This document shows positions 41,516 through 51,248 of a stretch of 64,000 nucleotides of DNA, in pieces. Where the stretch lies: positions 1-64,000 of the forward strand of contig JBAJFG010000437.1 of the NCBI GenBank assembly GCA_037903475.1, given 5' to 3'. Below the pieces are notes generated by a model. The model was not told the origin of the DNA and made no database searches. It saw nothing but the letters and a program-made list of their open reading frames with translations. The DNA is from Ancylostoma caninum (lineage: Eukaryota; Nematoda; Chromadorea; Rhabditida; Ancylostomatidae). The stretch's first letter is position 1. Each line of letters begins with the position of its first letter. The position numbers were made by a program, and so were the translations under genes.

Positions 41516-42560
41516 TTTTCGAAGTAAGATTTCCCCCAGACTTCGTCAGCAATCGTGGCTCAGCGACAGCGTCGCAGTGTACTATGCCTTGACCCTAAGA
41601 TCCTAGGCATACCTCCCCTCGCGCTGTCGGGTATTATTCAGGAGTTCCTTACTCGCTGTCCGGCATGGGGTTTGATTTGCACTGATCACATTGCGGGTAT
41701 GTTCGTGGTCATGTTGATTCAAGGCTGATTTCCTTGCGTTGAATTCACTGTAAAGGCAGTGTCGAATATGAAACGATACGTATCCATTGCCCACATTACA
41801 TCGCCTTCTATAGCTTGTTTGCAAGCAGAGCTCATCGCTTCTCACCGACTGTTTTTCTCGAGGATGTGCCTGAGAGTCCCCAGACTCCGGCGATTCCTCC
41901 GGTTGTGCCACGAACCAGCGAAAACACGTAATGGCGATAATGGCGATAATAGAACGGATAACCATTCTTATTGACAATGGACCACAATATTCTTGACAAT
42001 CTCTCATGGTCATCCATCCTCTCTAATCTTCTTTAATCCCATAACGCTGCGTGCGTGCTGCGCGAACAGCAGCGGTTGTGGCTGTCGTGGCCATCGCCGC
42101 TGCCCCGGAACAGCCGGTGGAATCGGCGGTGTCTGGAGACTCTCTGAAAAAAAAACTGGAGATGTAAGTGATAGCGACAGTGGAAACGATGCTTATGGAT
42201 CCCTCCTACATTCCGCATGCTACAGAGCGACCATGCCGCTGCGGCCGCCCACCATCGAAAGTTTTCGCGCAACTGCTTCTATGCCAGCACCCTATTCCAT
42301 GCAAAGTGAGTGATACGGTATGAGAACTTGCTACATTTCGTCCTCATCAATGCCATTCATCTCCTTCACCGCGACAGTGTTGCTGTGAAGTAAAGAAGGA
42401 GCATAGGCCTATGCCACATTGATTATCACTAGTTATCATCGCTCTCATCTCAGACAGGTGGTGCGCCGATCCCCGACCAGTAGGTGCCGACCGGCTGCTG
42501 ATCACCGGCCGGCGTCCAGCCCATCACTGCATACTGGCCGGGCAGCAGCCCATCACCGAC
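41516..42560. other. Unassigned stretch with repeat fragments
   Basis: Segments around 41830-41900 and 42165-42200 (gtgatagcgacagtggaaac) resemble 55085-55170, so a dispersed repeat is present. No gene is supported. Confidence 0.4.
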
Positions 42561-43150
42561 CGGCTGCTCTACCACACCTATGACAGGCCGGGGATTGTTT
42601 CATGGCCGGCCGGCCGACCATGATAACCTTCCGGCCGGCCGATGGACTATGGTAGCATTCCAGCCAACCCAGTCGAAATGGTTGGGTAATGATAGTAGGG
42701 TACGGATAAGGGATGCAGGTATCAGCCGAGAGAGACAGATCAGAAGCACGGATGGCCGAGTGGATAAAGCAGCGGACTCTCAAACAGCCAGAAACAAAGG
42801 TCAGGTTGGTTCGATTCCAATCGGTAATCGAGAAATCTAACACTGCAAACAGGTGAGGGATTTGCATAGAGGCACCTTTTCCAATCCCTGATGAGAATTT
42901 GCTGATTTGTGCTGCCTTTTTATCACTACCGGTCCTCAGCTGCGTAGAGCCCGGAGCTCCTCTGTGCGAAGCACTGCGCAACCGGACGCCAAGCTGACAG
43001 AGGTTGTAACACTACTTGCTGCCATTTGAGGGGTAATCGTGGACAACTTTGCCCTAAGCACGCGATTTTGAGCAGTAGCGAGTGTGCCCGCTCGAGTTGG
43101 ACCAGTTCCGGCTGAGCGGAAGCCCACCGCTGGCCGGCCTCCTCTACCAT
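42561..43150 (+). repeat. Dispersed repeat with tRNA-like module, copy 1
   Basis: Contains ggataagggatgcaggtatc, then gatggccgagtggataaagc (A-box-like) and ggttggttcgattcc (B-box-like) at 42752-42836. Next come gatgagaatttgctgatttg and gtgctgcctttttatcac, and finally tgagcagtagcg-like DNA. The same order recurs at 56740-57180. The module resembles a tRNA-Ser/Leu-type sequence, which would make this a tRNA-derived SINE, but the repeat extends well upstream of the module. Confidence 0.65.
42752..42836 (+). repeat. tRNA-like segment (A-box and B-box)
   Basis: A-box-like tggccgagtgg and B-box-like ggttcgattcc sit about 45 bp apart. Acceptor arms do not pair fully, so this is not scored as a functional tRNA gene. 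Confidence 0.45.
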
Positions 43151-43850
43151 AACCGGCCGAGCTCCGACACGGTGATTCCCCGGCCGGTATTGGTAGAGTG
43201 GGCCATCCTTATGAAGTGTCTGAGATGTCTGGAGTCCCTTATTCACCTTATCTACAGTCGTTGTCAAAAACATTGCAACAAATAGTTTTTCGTGCATGAC
43301 TCCTTTCAGGATAGTCCTGGGCAAGTCTAATTTTCATATGGATGTTCATATGGATGATGTTCATGTGGAATAGAACTAAGCAGGAACCTACCGATTAGCG
43401 CACACGTTGTTGTAGGAGAAATTTTTATTCACAAAGGTCGAAATCTATCATTTGGTAAAATTCATATTGTTTCACAGAATGAGGTCTGTTGTTGGGATCT
43501 CAGCACTAGTCAGATTCCTTGCAGCAGAAGCAATTTATTTATGCTGGAAAATGCGTATCTGCTGATCTCTGATTGACATCGGTGAAGCGTACTTGGCAGC
43601 AGTTTAGCATAGGCTCACTATCGGAATTTCTGCCACTCAACTCGCTCTGTCAGCTCTTTCTAGAATTTCAAAAAGAGCTACCATCCTTAGAGATGTGGAT
43701 GACATGGAGTAAGGATGACCCTCTCCCCGGGACCTCCATGTCGTGTTGTTCGACCTTAGCTTCAACCAAACCTTGCCCAAGTCAACCTAAACACAGTTCA
43801 CAATTCATTCCGAAAATTGCAACAATTCCAGCCCTCGACAATTACAAAGA
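43151..43850. other. Unassigned stretch
   Basis: Nothing recognisable; a short catatggatgttcatatggatg duplication at 43337-43360. Confidence 0.35.
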
Positions 43851-44009
43851 CTGGGGATGCACCGATCGAGTGCAGATGTGGGTCCATCACCGAAGGAGTG
43901 GGTGCAATAATAGTGCTCCTCCTATGGAGAAAGGGTCTTCTACGGAGCAATATGTAGTGTTGCAACGGAATGGAGCCCAGTAGTGTGGAGAAGGTCATGA
44001 TAACGTAAT

Positions 44010-44180
44010 ACCGATGGAGAAGAGAGCTCCGGCACTCAGCATTATGGAAAACGTCAGAATATCGGTCAACCGATATAGGAGGAGTGCGCCGGCCTCAATT
44101 ATTGCGGAAACGCTTCAATACGGATACACCAACTGTTACAGGTGCGTCGGCTCCCTACTACCGTGAAAACGATTGCTCGA
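44010..44180 (+). repeat. Eroded minisatellite, ~59-bp unit, about 3 copies
   Basis: Three 59-bp steps begin ccgatggag, ccgatatag and ccaactgtt. They share gtgcgccggc / gtgcgtcggc and attgcggaaacgct-like blocks. Weaker copies may extend left to about 43860. Relationship to the arrays at 16.1 and 38 kb is by block similarity. Confidence 0.6.
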
Positions 44181-44184
44181 CAAG

Positions 44185-46990
44185 TGGGAGCAGTATTAGC
44201 ACACATCCGGAAGTGTTAGAAACATTGCATATCGAGGCTGTTTTCTTTGTTGCCTTGAATACCTCAGTATTATTGGGTAATAAGCGTCGCACCTTCTCAG
44301 ACATTTGGGCGTTTGGAGCTCCAGCCCACACGGTTTCTCGCGGCATGACACCTGCGGGACAAACGCAAAAGTGGGCGAAGATGGCTCCTATTCTGTCATT
44401 AGTTGCAGCTTATCCTGCGTTTGGCCTGCCGTGACCCTGCTACGAGGATGGCAGGATTAAGGCAGGTCATGTTCTATTGGAACCGATGACTACAAAAATA
44501 GTACAAAAATGGGTTCGCAGGTCACGTTTGCACTCCCTGGGCTAGCGCTCGACGAGCCGGACATCTGTGACGAGGCGGATTTTCCCGTCGGCGCCAACCA
44601 GCGCGACCGCATCCCACGTATCTTGTCTGGCCACAGTACACTGGTCCACAGTTTCAACCGAGCCTCAATTGGCCAGACAAGTTCCGTGGGGCTCGCCTAC
44701 AACGGAGACTAGACTAAACCTTCACAGCCGTCTGCCGGCTTATATACACTTCGGTGCCATGTGGCATTGGAGAGAAAAAACAGAGTGCAGAGATACCTGC
44801 ATATGACCTACCTCATGCGCCCCCACAGCAGGTTTTCCTGCTCCATCCGTACCTTCAGCAAGTATTACTGCTCCACCCGCGACTACCTGCCGGCAGCCTG
44901 CATCGGCCAAAAGTGGGCGGGTTTACCGGCGCTCCAAACGCCCGAATGTGTGAGTTACTGCTTACTCTGGCCAGGTTTGACTCCTATCCGCTTCCTCTCA
45001 TCACACTAGATCTTTCCTCTCATCCTTATCTAGGCTCATCACGAGGCTCATTTCGCACCTTCATATCAACTAAATGGAACTTCCCAAACATATGCTAATC
45101 AGTGCCTTTACTAGGCACACGTCCCCTCAGCAATCCACAAATGCTTTCGAGTTTCTCAATTGTGAATTTTTGAAGATTGAACCCATATTTCAATATGACA
45201 CGATTTTTGGTCTTTGAGTAGTTCCGCACAACTTGCTTTCAAAGAAAAACTTGACAGCCGATCAAAAACATAGCAAGTCTTCCGAAAGAGAGAGGATGCA
45301 CACTCATGATGAGAAAGGAAGATGAGAATGGTCTGTTTCAAAAACAGCGATTGTCAAACAAACTAGATATAAAATCCGACATTTCATACTTGAAGAACTA
45401 ATATAACACTATTAGCCTTGTAGCGAGTCCACTGCTTATGGAAGATCGCTTCAGCACTCATTTAAGCTCATTTCCATATGAACATAGTTTTAGTTTTAGA
45501 CATAGTTTTGTTCCTTCCAAAGTTTCGTTTGAGTCTCATTCGACCATCTCTACTTCCTCTTAGATATCCAATCACATCCTTATCAATTTGAGCATCCCAA
45601 CAACAATGTCAGCTTGAGTCATTGTCTATTGATTATTCGCACTGTGTGTATTTTGGAATAAAATTCCTGCGGATATTTGGAAGTGACTGGCCATGACGGG
45701 TCCATAGGCATGCAGGAAATGCGTCTCGTATCATCTCGCAGGGCGCTAGTTAAAGAAAAATGAAAGAATGTTCCGCAAACTAAGAGTAGAAATCATCGTT
45801 TGAAAACATGTCTTCAATTCTGTAAATGATACAATACCAACGTTGTGACCGACTCTAAAGTGTTCCACAATTGAAGCCATCGACGCAAATGTGCAACTAT
45901 GAGGTCCACGAGCCATGTACGTTTGGTAGGCTTCCTGAATACCACGCATACAGTGTGAATCCCACTGTGAGTCACCAAATTGCTAACACAATAACATGAC
46001 ATTTTTTTTTCTCCAAGAGAAATCAATTTTAGTGGGAAGCACAGTGCTGGACTGCAAAAGATCGGTATATTTGCTCATGCAGGAGAGATTTGTGCAATGG
46101 CAACATTAAGCTCATGCAGGTGATCACTTTCAAACCACATACTACACAATCCTAAAGAAAGGAACCAGATCACCCAAAGCATCATTTTGATCTCGTAGTA
46201 GTCGCTATGTCCGTTTTTGTCATCCATCTTTGTTCGACCAACCCGAGCTCAAATGCCTGGTCTAATTCCTTCAGCTGATAAATGACTATTCGGATTTTCA
46301 CCATTACGAGTGATTTTTGAAAGATGAGCGCTAACGCTCCTCGAACACTCAGTGACCAGCGAGATCGAGTAGGGCTTCAGGAGGTGGCTGACTGATTTGG
46401 TTAGTCAACAAATAAATAATAACGATTTCAGAAATTGTGGGCCAATTCTGCAATTAGGGACGAGAAAATTAAGAAATGTGTTCTGGAGTATTTGGAAACT
46501 AGTAGGTCCATTCGTAAAAGCTTCTTTACCACTTTATGACATGAGTTTATGTATTGAGTTGGCGAAAAGGTCCTGCAACACTCACAACAAATTCTTTGGA
46601 AGTGGATTTCCTAGTCAAAACAAAATCTCAATTACTAATACAAACCTGATCATCATCCATGTACATACATTCATTCATTTATTATATTGTAATAGTTTAC
46701 AGTGCGACCCTTCGAAGGGAGGTACGTAAAGTTAAGTATATAGTCATGAGGAGCTACTAAAATACATAAATGTGAGAGCATGCATAGACACTAGATCCAG
46801 CTATCGTAGCACAACGGCTCCCACTGACAAGGTTGGTTTGTTGCATTGCCCGAAACCATTCGAATCTGACCACAGCTCTGGCGTGCGGTCAAATGAGGGG
46901 ACTATCGTGGGTTCCATTCCCTACTGGTTCCTCACCGTCAACCAACACAGTATCATTTGCGAATAAGAAATAGATGGGTTGAAAAGAATG
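44185..46990. other. Unassigned stretch with a few repeat traces
   Basis: Short inverted pair at 44611-44696 (cttgtctggcca / tggccagacaag). At 45525-45740, gtctcattcgaccatctct, then cgggtccataggcatg and gggcgctagt match 38470-38550 and 38825-38835, so both loci share a longer repeat around their minisatellites. A tRNA-like A/B-box pair at 46809-46918 is too widely spaced for a tRNA. No gene is supported. Confidence 0.45.
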
Positions 46991-46993
46991 TTA

Positions 46994-49719
46994 TTAGGTT
47001 GTCCTATGAATAATGGCCGTTTTGGAGGTGCGCATTCCAAGGTGCGTAACTCTGCTCAAATTTGAGATTTTCCTATGAAATGAAAAGTATTATGATCACT
47101 ATTTCCTGCACATTTTAGCAGTACAGTGGATGTCATATGAGGAAAATGATGTAAGGAAGAAAGCCGAATTCGCAGGATTCAACGAAGTGCGAAAGGTCAA
47201 TTTTCAGTACACATTGATTCGCATGAATTTTCTGGCCGAAAACCGGATTCGTCGCAAGCTCGAAAGATATCCTATTAGGCATTACAAGGAGAGATCCAAA
47301 GCCTCACTCAGCGAAATTTTTCTTGGGAGGATGTGAACCTGTGTGGATTTGCCCGTCCCGCCAGTGGACATGCACTTCTTCAGCTCACCAGAACTGAGGC
47401 ATTTTCAACCGAATCTCGAAGCCGAGCCCCAAATGGTTATAGGCGAGGCATTTAGTAAATTTTACTCCTTGCCTGGTTTAGCTACTGTCGAACAACTCGA
47501 GGAGCATTTCATCTCCCAGAAAGAAATTACTGTTTTCTGAGATGTCAAAGTTCGTTGAATATATCCAGATCACCCTCAGCGATTCAAACAAGACAATAGT
47601 CCATTTTAATAAGCAATGTCTACTGATCACTAAAAAAGACACACTTTTCCGAAAAATTTCGCAACATTGTTTATTAGAGGGATTAAAGGCAGCAACCACA
47701 GAAATTTTCGTATCTGAGATTTTGATCGTTTTGGAACCTTGACAACTGTCCCAACAATCCTACAAAAGAATAGCACGGAGAACTCAACAGTTTCTAAGAT
47801 AAAACGAGTTGAATGTCCGAGATCCTGGATCAGCAGGATCAGCGTGGGGTCGTTCGATCGAGTTTTGGCGGCAGCGGATTGTTGCTGCCAGCTGATCAGG
47901 TGGACAGCCATTTCTTTTCTTGGTACCAAGAAAGTCTTTTTTGCTCCTTATCTCTCCTTTTTCGCATTATCTACCACAGTAGAATTTTCTACTTGTCATT
48001 TTGGCACGAATCCACTTGCTTATTTACTAGTGTGGCCTGATTTTCGTCAATTATTTCAATTTATTTCAATTTCATAGTATCGGGATCATTATAGAATACA
48101 CTAGTGTTTTTACGACATCTTGACTGGCTGCGCAATCTTTTTCAAACTTTGTTTTCTTCCATCAGCTTCAGAATCACTGCAAAACAGTGCAAAAAGACCG
48201 ATTTTGCTAACAAAACAGCTGATAAAGGAGGCAGCGATATCGACTTTTTTTGAAAAGTCCACATCGAACAAGTCGCGCAACTCGGACCAATCTGCTCAAA
48301 AGCGATAAGCGAGAGGTTCCAGAAAACGGGGATTTTGAAGGTTTCAACTGTTTTCGGCATTGCAACAATGTTCAGCGCATGCGGTTACCCCAAATTGTGC
48401 CGAAAGCACCCACGGAAATTTTCATATCTGAGGTTTTGATCGTTTATGAGCAATAGTTCTAACAATTTGGCGAAGTAAAAGCGCGAAAAACTCAACCGTT
48501 TCTGAGAAATAATTACTGAAATGTCCAAGATCCTAGATCAGCAGGATCAGCCTGGGGTCGTTCGATCGAGTTGTAGCGGCAACGGATCGTTGCTGCCAGC
48601 TGAGTTGGTGGTTGGCCATTTCTTTGCTTGTTATTGTAAAGCTATTTCTTGGTCCTTAACTTTCCTTTTTGCACTACTTAGCATTATGATTTTTTTACCT
48701 GTTACTTCACAAGGAATATGCTGATTTAGTTACTTGTATGGTTGATCTTTGCCAGTGTCGCGTTTTCGAATTTTTTCACTGCTCAGAATTTGTTCTAGAA
48801 TTCATTGGTGGTTCTTCTGCATCTTGACTGGTCAGACTATCTTTTCCAAAGTTTGTTTTCTGACATAAACTTTAGGAATGCCGTAAAACATGGCTAAAAA
48901 CCTCTTTCGCCCACAAAACAGCTGACAAGAAAGGCAGCGGTATTGACTTTTTTGGATCGGTCCACACCGAGCAGATCGCGCAACTCGGCCCAACCTGTTC
49001 AAAATCGATGATCTGAGGGTTCCAGAAAACAGGGATTTTGACGGTTTTCACTGTTTTCAGCATTATAACAGTGTTAAGCGCACCCGATTACCCCGAAATG
49101 TACCGAAATCACGAGATCGAAAATTTCCGTGGGTGCTGCCTTCAAAGTAAATGGTGGCGCATATTAAGCACTAATCAGCAATGCTTTTGTTCAAAATACA
49201 CTTTGCCCATTCTTTGCCACGTTTGGCTGCCAAGAAGGTAGGACTATCAGTGACTTAGTTGGGCCAACCTGGCTACTAACATTTTTGCGGACTGTTTCAG
49301 ATTCTCGTTTCGCCTCCAGAACTATGCTTTCGTTTCTGACAAGTTTCGTGAACATCACCTGGTCAAATTTGAGAACTCCTATCGTTCTGGAAGTGTCTAG
49401 TTACAGCTTCTGCACGCTTACAACACAACTACCTGACCAAATGCAAAGCTAATACCAAATCAGGCTTTTATCCTATGAGGGCGAAAAAATAGTCTAAAAA
49501 TTGAGAGAACACAAAAACCATGTTTTACCTCACCGTAGAATTTCGTCTGCAGAAACCAAGGAAAGGGTAATTGAGGAAGCCTTTTTAGGAGACAGATAAA
49601 GCAGATCTTGCTCTTTATAACAGTTCAAAGCTTGTCTATCTAGCTTCTGAAGTAATGGATTTATGAACTTCCAAAAATACATTACTAGGTTGCGGCCATT
49701 TATTTATTGGACAACCTAA
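46994..49719. mobile_element. TA-flanked element, 2.7 kb, mariner-like ends
   Basis: Left end ttaggttgtcctatgaataa then tggccg; right end reverse-complemented ttaggttgtccaataaataa then atggccg. Both are flanked by TA. The interior contains a tandem duplication (47640-49130) and short open frames with no recognisable transposase. The termini resemble those of mariner elements. Confidence 0.78.
47640..49130. repeat. Tandem duplication, ~714-bp period, two diverged copies
   Basis: cagcaggatcagc, then tggggtcgttcgatcgagtt and gttgctgccagctga recur at about 47831 and 48540. acaaaacagctgataa / acaaaacagctgacaa recur at 48210 and 48917. acggaaattttcatatctga-type sequence recurs at 47698 and 48411, with an inverted trace at 49115. 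Confidence 0.88.
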
Positions 49720-49724
49720 TATTA

Positions 49725-50237
49725 TTCCAGATGCTCCTCTCACAGATAGAATAGTCACATGAAATCATATCTATTAGAAATCTGTGTCTAATTTCGAGTT
49801 TTTCTCCTGTTACATAAAAATATTTCGATGTGTTAGAATCCTCCCGCTATCTCTTCAATAATTTGTTTTAGTGAGTAATTTTTTGACAAGGTCTTCATTT
49901 TGTGCTGCTGTCTGAAAAAGCCTTTTGGCAGATAGTAATATCCTAGCCATGCGTGGGAAAAATGAGTGAGAGAAACCGAGAGAAACCATTACCTCCCAAG
50001 GTGGGAATTAGATCCAAAGGTTGGCACTCCGCCGTAGCAAGGCTTAAGCACATAGAATTTTGAAAAGCGCTCATCTGATCATTAACTAGCTTGTGTGGAG
50101 AGCATATGTCAACAAGTTTTCTTCTAAAAGTTAGTCCATTCTCATCCTACCCGCACGCTGAGCGGCTGCGTCCGGTTCCTGTCTACTGCCCTAAGCTACT
50201 TTTCACTCACTAACCCTACTCATTCGCTCACTCAAGT
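49725..50237. other. Flank and 5' UTR of the CR1-type LINE
   Basis: The LINE's 5' UTR probably starts somewhere between 50090 and 50160. The exact 5' end is not visible. Confidence 0.4.
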
Positions 50238-51170
50238 ATGGCCAGACAAACTTCCAGTGGCAAGAAGACCTCGAGTACAGATGCAGCACAGGAAATGCCC
50301 GTTTGGGCCTGTAAGTTAATTGAAAAGTTTGATTCATATTCAATCAGCATGCAACGCTCATTGACCGAGGCGTTCGATCGAATTCTTGGTCAGATAGATG
50401 ACCTCCATCGTATTCAAAATTCCATCATTTCTCGCCTCTCTGAGATTGAAAATAAGCTAATATCTACTTCGATTTCTACTCAGCAAACCCAGCAGAGTCT
50501 AATCTACTCAACGTTTGTCAAGCTGCGTGCTGATGGCCAGAAAATTGATGACAAACTTAAACGGATAACATGGGTGGGTATCGACGAAATGGGCGATGAG
50601 CAGTCTACAAGACAGTTCGATAGGGAGATTTTGAAGGAAGTGGTTTACACCTCAGGTAATGATGACTTGATACAGGCATTTGAGGTGGGTAACATTACAT
50701 CTCACCGCCACCCAACTGGCGAACCTCGGGCCCCTGGCTCTCGTGGACGAATAATAAAAATATCTCTCCCATCTCAGGAGCTCAGAGATGCGCTTCTGGC
50801 CCACATGAGGAGCGGTCGGCAGAGTTTGACTAAGCAATTCGTTCACTCGTATGCTCGCCGTGATTACACCATGGAGGAGTTGCTGTTTGACCGGACTCTT
50901 CGTAAACAGGCAGGTGATCTCAATGCAAGAGAAGGTAAGCTAATTTATGTAGTCCGCGACTTAGAAATTGTGAAACTACGCACTCCTAGAGACCTCCCAA
51001 GACGCACTCTTTCTCACTTAAGCACTAACAACTCTAACCCTAGAAAGACAACAAGATCCACGTGGTCTCAGTCGCTTCTTTCTGTGCCTTCTCCATCAGC
51101 CTTGACCTCCCAGGGAACAGTCACTAACTTTACTCAGGTTCCGCCGATCTCCTCTTTTTCGAGCGCATAG
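50238..51170 (+). CDS. LINE ORF1 protein (310 aa)
   Basis: Residues about 20-110 are polar with heptad-like spacing (RIQNSIISRLSEIENKLIS), a probable coiled coil, as in ORF1 proteins that coat LINE RNA. A middle basic region (RGRIIKISLPSQELRDALLA, then YARRDYTMEELLFDRTLRKQ) resembles the RNA-binding part of nematode LINE ORF1 proteins. No CCHC knuckle is seen. It stops 78 bp before ORF2. Confidence 0.75.
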   Translation: MARQTSSGKKTSSTDAAQEMPVWACKLIEKFDSYSISMQRSLTEAFDRILGQIDDLHRIQNSIISRLSEIENKLISTSISTQQTQQSLIYSTFVKLRADGQKIDDKLKRITWVGIDEMGDEQSTRQFDREILKEVVYTSGNDDLIQAFEVGNITSHRHPTGEPRAPGSRGRIIKISLPSQELRDALLAHMRSGRQSLTKQFVHSYARRDYTMEELLFDRTLRKQAGDLNAREGKLIYVVRDLEIVKLRTPRDLPRRTLSHLSTNNSNPRKTTRSTWSQSLLSVPSPSALTSQGTVTNFTQVPPISSFSSA

Positions 51171-51248
51171 GGAGAGCATACCTCAAACAGCTTCAATTCT
51201 GACCTATTTCACACCTCCACTCTCTCAGACTACTCACATTCATTTAAT

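Noticed and set aside
46809..46918. Possible tRNA gene (tagcacaacggctc..gggttccattcc)
   Set aside because: A- and B-box-like words are about 95 bp apart and the arms do not pair; at most a SINE trace.
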